A DNA stretch of 64,000 nt, taken from Paenibacillus sp. PK3_47. Lineage in GTDB: Bacteria; Bacillota; Bacilli; Paenibacillales; Paenibacillaceae. The notes under the pieces were generated by a model. That model did not search any database and had not been told where the DNA came from. It worked only from the letters and a program-made list of their open reading frames with translations. Every line of letters starts with the position of its first letter. Within the stretch, counting starts at the first letter, position 1. Below are positions 17,559 to 27,075 of the stretch, one piece after another. The stretch lies in contig NZ_CP026029.1 in assembly GCF_023520895.1 (NCBI RefSeq), forward strand, positions 4,650,001 to 4,714,000, read 5' to 3'. Made by a program: the position numbers and the translations under genes.

Positions 17559-19196
17559 ATGAAAAATCAACGTTCAGCAGGAAAGAGTTCCATTAAATTG
17601 AAAAAGCGGTTGTTTACGTTACTGTCAACTATTATGATTGTAAGTGTGATGTCCGGCTGCGGAAGCAACGGAGGGACGAATAATGCAGCGGGAACAAACG
17701 GTGCTGCAGACAGTGAAGGAACGGCCAAGCCTGAGGCTGCGGCGGGAACGGAAGCGGCTGAGCCGCTGGACCTGACGCTGATGCTGCCGATTTTTAAAAC
17801 CAATTATCCCAAGGATGACAGCCCGGTTGCGGCTAAGCTTGAGGAGCTGACGAATACCGATATTCATTTTGAATGGGTGCCGAACGCTTCCTACACCGAT
17901 AAATTTAACATTACGCTGGCTTCAGGCAAGCTGCCCGATATTATTTATGTAGGGGATGTCAAGGCGTCCAGTTTTGTTAATGCCGCGAGGTCGGGAGCTT
18001 TCTGGGAGGTGGGTCCTTACCTGAAGGATTTTCCTAATCTGAGCAAAGCAAACCCGGTCATTCTGAACAACTCGGCCATTGACGGCAAGAACTACGGGAT
18101 TTACAGAGGGCGGGCGCTGGGCCGTAACGGCGTAGTATTCCGTAAAGACTGGCTGGAGAAGCTGGGCCTTGAAACTCCGCAGACCGTGGATGATTTTTAT
18201 AATATGCTAAAAGCGTTCAAGGAGCAGGACCCTGACGGTAACGGCAAGGATGACACCTATGGCATGGTCATGGTAAAGTGGACCGGCGGCTGGGCCAGCG
18301 GCTTCGACACGATCAAGCTGTGGTACGGATCTCCGAACAGATGGGGCATACAGGATGGAAAGCTTGTTCCTGAGCATGAATATCCCGAGTACTTGGAAGC
18401 GCTTAAGTTTATGAAAAAGCTGTACGACGAGCAGCTGATCAACTCCGACTTCGCGGTAATGGACAGCTCCAAATGGAATGATCCGGTCGTCAACAACCAG
18501 GCAGGCGTCATTGTCGATGTAGTGGACACCGCAGCACGGATTGACGACAAGATTCATGCTGCACTCCAGAAAGAAGGCACAGATGAGCCTGACCGCCACT
18601 ACATGGATGTTATAGGCGGGGTTACAGGTACGGACGGACAGCTGCATACACTCCCGACTTCCGGCTTCTCCGGCATGCTGGCGATTCCGAAATCTTCGGT
18701 CAAAACCGAAGAAGAGCTGAAGCGTGTGCTGGCCTTCCTGGACAAAGTGAATGACGGGGATCTGCAGACGCTGCTGGGATACGGAATTGAGGGCGTCCAT
18801 TACAATCTGGTGGATGGTTATGTAGAGCGTTCAAGTGACACCGTCCTGCTGGAATCGGAAGTGGAAGGGCTCAATCAGATGATTCCTTATATTCCTGATG
18901 AGAATGCGAAGGATGCGAAGCAGATTAAGCAGACTCCGCTGCGGGATAAGCAGACGGAAGTACAGGAAGCCAATGTAGCAACGATAGTGGTTAATCCTGC
19001 TGAAGCCCTGATCTCGACCGTATACACGCAAAAAGGCTCGCAGCTTGATAACGTTATCAATGATGCGCGGATCAAGTTTATTGTCGGACAAATTGATGAG
19101 GCCGGCCTGAAAGCAGCCTTTGATGTATGGCGGAAGACAGGCGGAGACGAGCTGGTAACTGAAATGAACGAATTGTACGCAAAATCGGGTCAATAG
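17559..19196 (+). CDS. Oligosaccharide-binding lipoprotein, LplA/YtcQ type
   Basis: A 545-residue extracellular solute-binding protein. The lipoprotein signal ends in VMSGC, followed by an Asn/Gly/Ala-rich linker and a large family-1 binding fold. The Ca-binding-like DPDGNGKDDTYG stretch is typical of this group. The ATG at 17559 is preferred over the adjacent one at 17556 because it has better spacing from AGGGAGG. It delivers substrate to the two permeases. The pectic substrate is inferred from the YesZ, YetA-like and YesU-like neighbours. Confidence 0.88.
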   Translation: MKNQRSAGKSSIKLKKRLFTLLSTIMIVSVMSGCGSNGGTNNAAGTNGAADSEGTAKPEAAAGTEAAEPLDLTLMLPIFKTNYPKDDSPVAAKLEELTNTDIHFEWVPNASYTDKFNITLASGKLPDIIYVGDVKASSFVNAARSGAFWEVGPYLKDFPNLSKANPVILNNSAIDGKNYGIYRGRALGRNGVVFRKDWLEKLGLETPQTVDDFYNMLKAFKEQDPDGNGKDDTYGMVMVKWTGGWASGFDTIKLWYGSPNRWGIQDGKLVPEHEYPEYLEALKFMKKLYDEQLINSDFAVMDSSKWNDPVVNNQAGVIVDVVDTAARIDDKIHAALQKEGTDEPDRHYMDVIGGVTGTDGQLHTLPTSGFSGMLAIPKSSVKTEEELKRVLAFLDKVNDGDLQTLLGYGIEGVHYNLVDGYVERSSDTVLLESEVEGLNQMIPYIPDENAKDAKQIKQTPLRDKQTEVQEANVATIVVNPAEALISTVYTQKGSQLDNVINDARIKFIVGQIDEAGLKAAFDVWRKTGGDELVTEMNELYAKSGQ

Positions 19197-19282
19197 CGGC
19201 CGGCCTCCGCTCCATATATCGGCCGGAATAGCCCCATTAACGCCGCAAGGCTGCAATGCTAAACTATGAATTCGGCTGGTGA

Positions 19283-21667
19283 ATGCATATGGAGAATGGA
19301 ACGGCAGGAAAAAGAAAGAGACTGCTCCGGGGATGGAGAGGGCGCAAGGGACGGTATTACCGCAATAATCTGATTATTATGCTGATTGTCTCGTCCATTC
19401 CCGGACTGATTATAGGATTGCTTGTGTACTGGATGGCTGGCGGAAGCCTGGAGGAGGAGCTGCTCGAGATGCATAACCGGCAGATTGAGCAGCGTGCCGC
19501 CAACATTGATGACCAGCTGACCAATCTGGAGCTGATGCTGGCGCACTGGGCGTTTGATCCCAAGTTTGACTACAGCCTGAAGGGTATGGATTTTACATTA
19601 AATCACGAGCGGGCATGGGATATCACCAAGACACTGGTGGTCATGCAGGGCTCCAACTCCATGGCCCGGCAGGTGGAGCTGTATCTGGCAGGGGAGCAGC
19701 CGGTGCTGTTCGGCACGGAGTATGGCACTTTAACTCCCGGCGCAGCTGAAGTGTACGATAAGCTGATGGATACAGACCAGAGCACCTACTGGACCGAGAT
19801 GTCTTTTGACTCCGCCAAGGTGCAGCCCAAAGAGCTGGCGCTTGTGCATCATATTCCCGGCGGCAGCCTTGAGCCGTTCGGGGTATTGCTGCTGCGGATG
19901 GACACCCAGAAGGTTTCGGATATGCTGCGGACCATGACCCCGTACAACAGCGGGGAAGTCTACATGATACAGAAATCAGGCGGACTGTTTATCTCCGGAA
20001 GCGGCGGTGACGGTGACGCTGCGCCTTTTGTTGCCGCACTGCAGAAGGCGATCGGGACGAGGGGCAGCGGAGACGGCACATCTTTCCTGTATGACTGGGA
20101 CGGGATTACCTATGCGGTTACATACGGTGATTTCTCGCGGATTGCAAGTGAATGGATGTACGTATCAGCCTCCCCTATTTCCAGTATCACCTCCCCGGTA
20201 GTAGAGCTTTCCAGAGTGATCATTACGGTCAGTCTGAGTGCTCTGCTGCTCGCAGCCGTTCTGTCCTGGATCGCTTCACGCAAAATCTATTCGCCGGTCC
20301 GCCGCCTGTTCCAGACCCTGCTCCCCGAGCATACCGTCTGTGAAGGCCGTGAGGATGAGGTGACGCTGATTGAGCGGCACTGGCAGAACCTGCACGGCCA
20401 GCAAAATGCGCTCCAGTACACGCTTTCGCAGCAGCTTCCGCATGTGCAGCGGAGCTTCCTCAATCAGCTGTTCCAGGGTTATCTGTATGCGTATTCAGAA
20501 CGTGATCTGCAGAACCGGATGAAGCAGTACAAGTGGGAAGTGGAGGACTGTGTCTTTGTGGTGCTCTATATCCAGCTTACGGGGATATCCAGCCTGGACG
20601 GCAAATTCCGCAGCGGTGACGAAAGTCTGGTGTCCTTTGCAGCCGTGAATATTATCGGTGAACTGGCTGCCGAACATTTCAGGCAGGCAGAGACGGTGAA
20701 CCTGCACAATCTTACGGCGGGAATTCTGCTGATCGAACAGGGGGCAGGACCGGAGCCGGAGAGAGTACGGGCTTTCGGCGAAGAGCTGGCCGCCACGATC
20801 AACCGGATGCTCAAGCTGCAGGCTACTGTGGCTTACAGCGCACCGATGGATCACATCTCCGGCATCCCGCGGTCCTTTGAAGCCGTAAAGCAGGCGGTCA
20901 GCCACCGCCGGTACGGTGACGGGAACCAGGTAGTCAGCCTGGAGCAGCTGGAGCGCGATGGACAGGGACAGCAGGTGTCCCAGTATTCATTCCTGCTGGA
21001 ACGCGGGCTGATTCAAGCGCTGCGCACCGGGGACGCGGAAGAAGCGGACCGGCTGCTGGAGGAATTCCTGGATACGCTGTCGGGGGATGGTGCCAAGGTC
21101 ATCGACGTGCAGCAGGGGATGCTGCATCTGCTCGGTGCGGTACAGCATGCGGTGCTCGAAGCAGGTATAGCGCCGAACCAGCTGTTCCGGGGCAAAAATC
21201 TGTATGCCGGCCTGTCGCAGATTCATGAGCCGGCGATGATTCTGTCCTGGTTCCGCGGAAATGTTACGGGACCGTTCCTGAAGGAGCTGTCAGAACGTTC
21301 GGATGCCGGGATCCGCCGGACAATTGACCGGGCGATGATGTATATCCAGGAGCACTATATGGACAATATTTCGCTGGACAGCTGTGCGGAGTATACGGGG
21401 ACCAGTCCTTTTCTGCTCAGCAAGTCTTTTAAAAGGGTAACCGGCCATAATTTTATCGATTATTTAACCGATCTGCGGATTGAAAAAGCGAAAGAGCTGC
21501 TGCGTGATACGGATCTCAAGATGAACGATGTGGCGCAGCAGGTCGGCTATCAGCAGAGTTATTTTAACCGGATATTTAAAAAACAGGAGGACATCACTCC
21601 TACACGCTACCGTGAACTGAGCCGTCATGGAGGAGAGAAGGATGCCGGAACCCGCCAGGAGCTGTAA
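19283..21667 (+). CDS. Membrane-bound AraC-family regulator, YesS-like
   Basis: A 794-residue protein. A basic N-terminus precedes a membrane segment (about 30-52), an extracellular sensor of roughly 240 residues and a second membrane segment near 310-330. A cytoplasmic linker leads to two C-terminal AraC helix-turn-helices (CAEYTGTSPFLLSKSFKRV, QQVGYQQSYFNRIFKK). It resembles B. subtilis YesS, which activates rhamnogalacturonan genes. It probably senses sugars outside the cell and activates this locus directly. The start (19283 or 19289) is uncertain because the ribosome site is weak. Confidence 0.82.
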   Translation: MHMENGTAGKRKRLLRGWRGRKGRYYRNNLIIMLIVSSIPGLIIGLLVYWMAGGSLEEELLEMHNRQIEQRAANIDDQLTNLELMLAHWAFDPKFDYSLKGMDFTLNHERAWDITKTLVVMQGSNSMARQVELYLAGEQPVLFGTEYGTLTPGAAEVYDKLMDTDQSTYWTEMSFDSAKVQPKELALVHHIPGGSLEPFGVLLLRMDTQKVSDMLRTMTPYNSGEVYMIQKSGGLFISGSGGDGDAAPFVAALQKAIGTRGSGDGTSFLYDWDGITYAVTYGDFSRIASEWMYVSASPISSITSPVVELSRVIITVSLSALLLAAVLSWIASRKIYSPVRRLFQTLLPEHTVCEGREDEVTLIERHWQNLHGQQNALQYTLSQQLPHVQRSFLNQLFQGYLYAYSERDLQNRMKQYKWEVEDCVFVVLYIQLTGISSLDGKFRSGDESLVSFAAVNIIGELAAEHFRQAETVNLHNLTAGILLIEQGAGPEPERVRAFGEELAATINRMLKLQATVAYSAPMDHISGIPRSFEAVKQAVSHRRYGDGNQVVSLEQLERDGQGQQVSQYSFLLERGLIQALRTGDAEEADRLLEEFLDTLSGDGAKVIDVQQGMLHLLGAVQHAVLEAGIAPNQLFRGKNLYAGLSQIHEPAMILSWFRGNVTGPFLKELSERSDAGIRRTIDRAMMYIQEHYMDNISLDSCAEYTGTSPFLLSKSFKRVTGHNFIDYLTDLRIEKAKELLRDTDLKMNDVAQQVGYQQSYFNRIFKKQEDITPTRYRELSRHGGEKDAGTRQEL

Positions 21668-21744
21668 CGCTGAATGTGATTAGCGGATCCGCAGGCATCT
21701 TTCTCAGGCTCAGTTCATGTACCGGGGTGATGCCATAGAAGGAG

Positions 21745-24480
21745 ATGACGGCTGTGTCTTCGGTCTTGCCGATTCAATTGCACTGGATGAAGGAGCCTGC
21801 AGCGGCTGCAGGGGTTACATGGGGGGTGCCCTGGTCCCGCGGAGAGCTGAGCCGAGGGGAGTTATCTGCACTGTATCTCCGCGGAACGGCTGACGGTTCC
21901 CGTCTGCCGCTTCAGAGCCGTCCGGCCGCGTATTGGCCGGACGGCAGCATCAAGTGGTCCTTTCATTCCGCAGTCTGCCCGGAAGGCAGCGCGGAAGGCT
22001 ACATGCTGGAACAGTCAGCGGAGGCGGAAGCTGTACAGCCAGGCATGCGTGTATCCGTTCAGGAAACAGAGGAAGCCTATGTTGTGGATACCGGTACCAT
22101 CGTGTGTACTGTGATAAAGCGTGGAGCAGGAATGATCTCCCGGATCATCCGCCGGGTGCCGGCGGATGCCGGGGGAGCAAATGATAATCACGGACATTCC
22201 GGAGTAGAGAAAGCTGTCTTTGTTGAAGGGACTGCTTCTGCCGGGGAGACGCCGCCGGTTGAGCTGCTGGTATGCAGCGGAAGCGAGCTGGTCTGCCTGC
22301 GCGAACACAGGGACCATCTCAGCGGCAGGCTTACACTTACGCAGGAACGGTTTGCCGGCGTAACAAGGAAGGCTGCAGTAGAAGAGGCCGGGCCGCTGCG
22401 CGCTGTAATTACTCTGGAAGGCCGGCACCGCAGCAGCAGCGGAGCCAGAGAATGGATTCCTTTCACGGTGAGGCTGTATTTCTATGCGGGGCTGGAATCC
22501 ATCCGGCTGGTGCATACCTTCCATTATGACGGCAATCCGCATGAGGATTTTATCAAGGGGCTGGGCATCCGGTTCAAAGTGCCCTTACGCGGTCCTCTGT
22601 ACAACCGCCATGTCCGGCTGGCAGGCAGTGAAGGCATGTTCAGCGAGTCACCCAAAACGCTTCACACCCGCAGAACCAAGGGCAAGTACGCGGACATGTT
22701 CGCTGCGCAGCTGGAAGGACAGCGTCTTGCATTTGATGCGGAAGCAGATGCTTATTTCACAGGACTGCTGCAGGATTCAGCGGTCTGGGACAGCTTCCGG
22801 CTGCTGCAGGATTCCTCCGAGCATTACACTGTTCATAAACGGACAGGGCCGGCCTGTTCCTGGGTCAAGGGGGCAGAAGGCAGGAGAGCCGGTGGACTTG
22901 GCTATTTAGGATCAGAGGGCGGCGGTCTGGCCGCCGGGGTGAAGAATTTCTGGCGCAAGTTTCCCTCAGGGCTTGAGCTGGCCGGTGCCGCCGGTGATGA
23001 AGGAGCGCTTACCGTCTGGTTCTGGTCGCCGGAAGCGCCGGCGATGGACCTGCGCCACTATGACACGAAGACCCATGTGGAATCCTCGTATGAAGGCGCG
23101 GAGGAGCTGCGTGCTACGCCGTACGGCATCGCGAACACCAGTGAGCTGACCCTGTGGTGCATGGCAGAGACGCCGGATTCCGCAGCGCTTCTGCGGATGC
23201 AGGCATATGCCGATGAACCGCCGCTGCTGATCTGCGGACCGGAATATTACCACCGCAGCCGGGCCTTCGGACTGTGGAGCCTGCCGGACCGGAGCACACC
23301 GGCCAAAGCTTACCTGGAAGAGCGTCTGGACGGTATTATCGCTTTTTACCAGGCCGAGATAGAGCAGCGTAAATGGTACGGCCTCTGGGATTACGGCGAT
23401 TTCATGCACAGCTATGATCCGGTCCGCCATGTCTGGAATTATGACCTGGGCGGCTGCGCCTGGCAGAATGCCGAGCTTGTGCCGAACATGTGGCTGTGGG
23501 TGAGTTTTTTGCGGAGCGGGCGTGCCGATATTTTCCGGATGGCGGAAGCAATGACCCGTCACACCAGCGAGGTGGACGTCTATCATTTCGGGGAATATGC
23601 AGGCCTCGGCTCACGGCATAATGTTGTGCACTGGGGCTGCGGCTGCAAGGAAGCGCGGATCGCGATGGCCGGACTGCACCGCTACTATTATTATCTGACC
23701 GGCGACGAGCGGACCGGGGACATCATGGACAGCGTGAAGGATGCCGATTATTCGACGGTAACGCTGGACCCGATGCGGGCTTATTTTCCAAAGGATGAAT
23801 TTCCGACGCATGCACGTGTGGGGCCCGACTGGGCGGCGTTCAGCTCCAACTGGATGACCCGCTGGGAACGTTATGAGGATACCTTTTACCGTGACAAAAT
23901 CCTGACGGGAATCGGCTGCATCAAGAATGCCAATCTGCGGCTGATCTCTGGTCCTACCTACGGCTATGATCCGAAGACGGGCATCTTAAGTCCGATGGGC
24001 GACGATAACTGGGGCCGGCATCTGGCGATCTGCATGGGCGGGCCGCAGGCGTGGTTCGAGCTGGCGATGATGCTGGAGGACCCGGAGTGGGAGGATATGC
24101 TCGCTGAATTCGGCGTGTTCTACAACCTGCCTGAAGAAGAGAAGAACGCAGTTGCCGGAGGTGCAATTACAGGGAAGCTGCGGTTTGAGCATCCGGTGCT
24201 CAGTGTGGCTATCGCTGCTTACGGCGCCTGGTACAAGGATGACCGGGCCACTGCCGACCGCTGCTGGAACATCCTGCTTAACAATCCTTTCGGTCTCGTT
24301 AATCTGCAGGAGCAACAGACACGGGTCACTTATATGGAAGAGCTGGATGAAATCGGCTGGATGAATACAAATGAAGCCTCCCAGTGGTCGCTCAATACAA
24401 TCATTGCGCTGGAGCTGATTGCGGAGGCACTTCCGGAGCGGGATTCCGGGGGAGCGGAGAGGGGAACAGCGGTTGAGTAA
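21745..24480 (+). CDS. PL26/YetA-like exo-rhamnogalacturonan lyase-type protein
   Basis: A 911-residue protein without a signal peptide, hence probably cytoplasmic. It begins with a RIFT-barrel-like region (PVSRGEL-like stretches, WPDGSIKWSFHS). A beta-sandwich and an (alpha/alpha) barrel-like half follow (WYGLWDYGDFMHSYD, NVVHWGCGCKEARIAMAGLHRYY). This order matches the PcRGLX/YetA family. The family includes a fungal PL26 exo-lyase that acts on rhamnogalacturonan-I. It would degrade imported oligosaccharides. Catalytic residues were not assigned and the exact activity is inferred. Confidence 0.72.
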   Translation: MTAVSSVLPIQLHWMKEPAAAAGVTWGVPWSRGELSRGELSALYLRGTADGSRLPLQSRPAAYWPDGSIKWSFHSAVCPEGSAEGYMLEQSAEAEAVQPGMRVSVQETEEAYVVDTGTIVCTVIKRGAGMISRIIRRVPADAGGANDNHGHSGVEKAVFVEGTASAGETPPVELLVCSGSELVCLREHRDHLSGRLTLTQERFAGVTRKAAVEEAGPLRAVITLEGRHRSSSGAREWIPFTVRLYFYAGLESIRLVHTFHYDGNPHEDFIKGLGIRFKVPLRGPLYNRHVRLAGSEGMFSESPKTLHTRRTKGKYADMFAAQLEGQRLAFDAEADAYFTGLLQDSAVWDSFRLLQDSSEHYTVHKRTGPACSWVKGAEGRRAGGLGYLGSEGGGLAAGVKNFWRKFPSGLELAGAAGDEGALTVWFWSPEAPAMDLRHYDTKTHVESSYEGAEELRATPYGIANTSELTLWCMAETPDSAALLRMQAYADEPPLLICGPEYYHRSRAFGLWSLPDRSTPAKAYLEERLDGIIAFYQAEIEQRKWYGLWDYGDFMHSYDPVRHVWNYDLGGCAWQNAELVPNMWLWVSFLRSGRADIFRMAEAMTRHTSEVDVYHFGEYAGLGSRHNVVHWGCGCKEARIAMAGLHRYYYYLTGDERTGDIMDSVKDADYSTVTLDPMRAYFPKDEFPTHARVGPDWAAFSSNWMTRWERYEDTFYRDKILTGIGCIKNANLRLISGPTYGYDPKTGILSPMGDDNWGRHLAICMGGPQAWFELAMMLEDPEWEDMLAEFGVFYNLPEEEKNAVAGGAITGKLRFEHPVLSVAIAAYGAWYKDDRATADRCWNILLNNPFGLVNLQEQQTRVTYMEELDEIGWMNTNEASQWSLNTIIALELIAEALPERDSGGAERGTAVE

Positions 24481-24677
24481 GATGTGCAGCATGCGGATGC
24501 GCGTGAGACAACTGTTAGATAAGAGTTTAGCAGGCAGCTGCGATGGAAACAGAGGTTAGATGGAAATGCAGCAGATGTCAGGGGGAACAGCGGTTACATG
24601 AGAGTACAGCAGGCATCTGAGAAAGAAACTGCGGCTGGATGTGAGTATATCAGACGTCTGGGAAGGGGAAGTGGAGC

Positions 24678-25373
24678 ATGGCATTACGGCAGGATATGGT
24701 AAGGGTCCCGGAGCACTGGCGGGAGATCTACCATAATTCTCTGGCGGGTCCGGAACAGATGGACGGTTTCCGGATGGAAGGCGACGGAATAACGTCCTTT
24801 CCGATGGGCCGTTTACGGCTGGAAAGCACGCGCAGTGCGGAAGAAGGGCAGAAAGCGAACATTGTGCTCTGGTGTCCTGAGGACTTCCCGGCCGACCATG
24901 CAGTGTCCTGGAAGTTCCGGCCGCTGCGGGAGCCGGGGCTGGCCATATTGTTCTTGGCTGCTGCCGGATGGGAAGGCAAGGATTTGTTTGACCCGTCCCT
25001 TCCGGCCCGGACCGGAGAGTATGACCAGTACCATCATGGGGCTATGAATGCTTTTCATATTTCGTATTTCCGGCGGATGTGGCAGGAGGAACGGTCTTTT
25101 CATACTTGTAATCTGCGCAAAAGCTACGGCTTCCATCTGGTTGCCCAAGGGGCTGATCCGCTGCCGGATGTGGCAGATATGTCCGAGGAATATCAGATGC
25201 TGGTCGTGAAGCAGGGGGCTGAGGTCACCTTTGCTGTCAATGGACTGCCGCTGCTGCATTGGAGTGATGACGGCTCGTCCTTTGGCCCGGTGCTCGGGGG
25301 CGGAAAGGTCGGCTTCCGGCAGATGGCCCCGCTGATTGCAGAGTACAGTGATCTGACCGTGTACGCACCTTGA
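24678..25373 (+). CDS. DUF1961 family protein, YesU-like
   Basis: A 231-residue cytoplasmic protein with a probable concanavalin-like sandwich fold. The conserved stretch is EYDQYHHGAMNAFHISYFRR. It follows B. subtilis YesU, which sits in the rhamnogalacturonan cluster and has a solved structure but no settled activity. The ATG at 24678 follows AAGGGGAAGTGGAG. The gap before it (24481-24677) holds only a partial direct repeat of GGGGAACAGCGGTT. Confidence 0.75.
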   Translation: MALRQDMVRVPEHWREIYHNSLAGPEQMDGFRMEGDGITSFPMGRLRLESTRSAEEGQKANIVLWCPEDFPADHAVSWKFRPLREPGLAILFLAAAGWEGKDLFDPSLPARTGEYDQYHHGAMNAFHISYFRRMWQEERSFHTCNLRKSYGFHLVAQGADPLPDVADMSEEYQMLVVKQGAEVTFAVNGLPLLHWSDDGSSFGPVLGGGKVGFRQMAPLIAEYSDLTVYAP

Positions 25374-25437
25374 GTAATGATGTTAAACCTGCGCAGTTCT
25401 TGGTTCTGGCGTGAAAGACGTTAATTTGCAGCATGAG

Positions 25438-25623
25438 TGCATTTTGTGCAGCAGAATGCTTAAGAATCGGAGCAGTTTATTGAACTTAAGTATTCCGTGC
25501 AGCAGAATGGGGCGTTATGAGCCAAAACAGCTAAATTACAAAATTCTAATGTGCTAACTGCAACAGATCCTGATTTTCACTCGGTTCAGGGGACATTTGC
25601 TGTATAAAATGCAGCCTTGCTAA
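25438..25623. repeat. Array D: degenerate 51-bp units with TGCA/TGTA palindromes
   Basis: TGCAGCAGAATG occurs at 25447 and 25498, exactly 51 bp apart. TGCA-N5-TGCA lies at 25438-25450 and TGTA-N5-TGCA at 25611-25623, the same palindrome design as array C. The units between are too diverged to place. It lies in the gene-free interval 25374-26214. Confidence 0.55.
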
Positions 25624-25662
25624 TTCGCTGTGTTATGGAAAATGAGCCTAGTTACCGTGTAC

Positions 25663-25833
25663 GGAACTTGGGTAGAGTGCGGATCTTGGGTAAATGCGGA
25701 TCTTAGGGAGCACGTACGGATGTTGGGGTAGTGTGTACGGATCTTAGGAAGCGCGTGCGGATCTTGGGTAAATGCGGATCTTAGGGAGCACGTACGGATG
25801 TTGGGGTAGCATGTACGGATCTTAGGAAGCGCG
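25663..25833. repeat. 78-bp duplication built from 17-21 bp GGATCTT repeats
   Basis: GGATCTT or a one-base variant recurs at 25663, 25681, 25698, 25718, 25739, 25759, 25776, 25796 and 25817. The block starting at 25677 is repeated from 25755, a 78-bp period with few differences. There is no open gene or hairpin of note. It is a different design from the neighbouring 51-bp arrays. Confidence 0.8.
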
Positions 25834-25850
25834 TACTGTTTAATCTAAGC

Positions 25851-26025
25851 GGAATTTCTCCAGCTAATTCTCCGACTAATAGCGATTTTGCAAAACTTAT
25901 TGGAAAAACTCCACTTAAATGTATTGGGTTAGTCTTTAAAGGGTGTTATCTGCCCGAATAGCAGGAGAATTTCCAACTAAAGCTCGTAAATGATGAAAAA
26001 GGATCGGATTAGGTGGAGGAATTCC
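25851..26025. repeat. Array E: four GGA-N-TCC palindromes spaced 51, 62, 51
   Basis: GGAATTTCTCC, GGAAAAACTCC, GGAGAATTTCC and GGAGGAATTCC, each followed by an AGCTAA/ACTAA-like tail, have their CC at 25860, 25911, 25973 and 26024. The spacings are 51, 62 and 51. Array G at 44762 shows the matching pattern 50, 62, 50 with an unrelated sequence. From 26026 to 26200 I see nothing further. Confidence 0.7.
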
Positions 26026-26214
26026 AACTAAGCATTAAAGCATACCTACTGATGCGACTCGCGACACTCCTATAAGCACAGAATCAAAGAAAGTCGGACA
26101 GACATTGCAGCTCAGCACTCAAAACACCTTAATAAATCCTTTTCTGGTGAATCAACAGAACTGTATGAAGTGCAATGGGCTTAACATTTAACTTTTAAAG
26201 GAGGCATAACAGCA

Positions 26215-27015
26215 ATGGCTGCAGTTTACTACTGCTACCCGCAAGGCCGGCATAAGGCGCTGACCATGAGCTATGACGACGGCAGACGGGCGGATGAGCG
26301 GCTGGTCGGCCTTTTTAACAAATACGGCATTAAGGGCACCTTTCATTTGAATTCGGGGCTGCTGGGAGAAGGAGACCGCATTACGGCAGAGGAAGTTCCT
26401 GTCCTGTACCGCGGGCATGAAGTCAGTGCGCACACCCGGCGGCATCCGACAATGGCCCGCTGTCCGCAGGAGTATATTGTCGAGGAGATTATGGAAGACC
26501 GCAAAACGCTGGAAGGGCTGATCCGCCAGCCGGTCCGCGGGATGTCTTATCCGAACGGGTCTTATACCCGGGAAATCAAAAGTCTGCTGCCGCATCTCGG
26601 GATTGAATATGCCCGGACGGTACAGAGCACCGGCGGCTTTGGCCTGCCGGAGGACTGGCTGGAGTGGCCGGCGACCTGCCACCATAACCGGGGTTTGCTT
26701 GAGCATACGGAGAATTTCCTCGGGCTGCACAAACGGCAGTATCTATATTTGATGTATGTATGGGGCCACAGCTATGAGTTTGATAACGATAATAACTGGG
26801 AACTGATAGAGCAGTTCTGTGAGAAGGCAGGCGGTAAGGAAGACATCTGGTACGCCACCAACCTGGAGCTGGTTCATTATATGAAGGCCTGCCGGGGGCT
26901 GATTTTTTCGGCGAGCCGGGATTTTGTCTTTAATCCGGGAGCTGCTGCAGTCTGGATTGAAGTGGACGGAACAGTAGTAGAGGTGCCTGGAGGCCAGACT
27001 GTGGACTTGGTCTGA
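26215..27015 (+). CDS. NodB-fold polysaccharide deacetylase family protein
   Basis: A 266-residue carbohydrate esterase-family protein. Motif 1 is SYDDGRRAD (catalytic and metal Asp pair) and motif 2 is HEVSAHTRRH (metal His pair, H-x4-H). YPNG gives the next motif. It lacks a signal peptide, unlike cell-wall deacetylases. Together with its neighbours this suggests removal of acetyl groups from imported pectic oligosaccharides in the cytoplasm. AAAGGAGG precedes the ATG. It forms a unit with the propeller protein 60 bases downstream. Confidence 0.8.
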   Translation: MAAVYYCYPQGRHKALTMSYDDGRRADERLVGLFNKYGIKGTFHLNSGLLGEGDRITAEEVPVLYRGHEVSAHTRRHPTMARCPQEYIVEEIMEDRKTLEGLIRQPVRGMSYPNGSYTREIKSLLPHLGIEYARTVQSTGGFGLPEDWLEWPATCHHNRGLLEHTENFLGLHKRQYLYLMYVWGHSYEFDNDNNWELIEQFCEKAGGKEDIWYATNLELVHYMKACRGLIFSASRDFVFNPGAAAVWIEVDGTVVEVPGGQTVDLV

Positions 27016-27075
27016 CGACAGGAGAGAGCGGCTGCCGAAGCGAAGGCGCCGGATAGTAGACAAGGAGGAATTACG

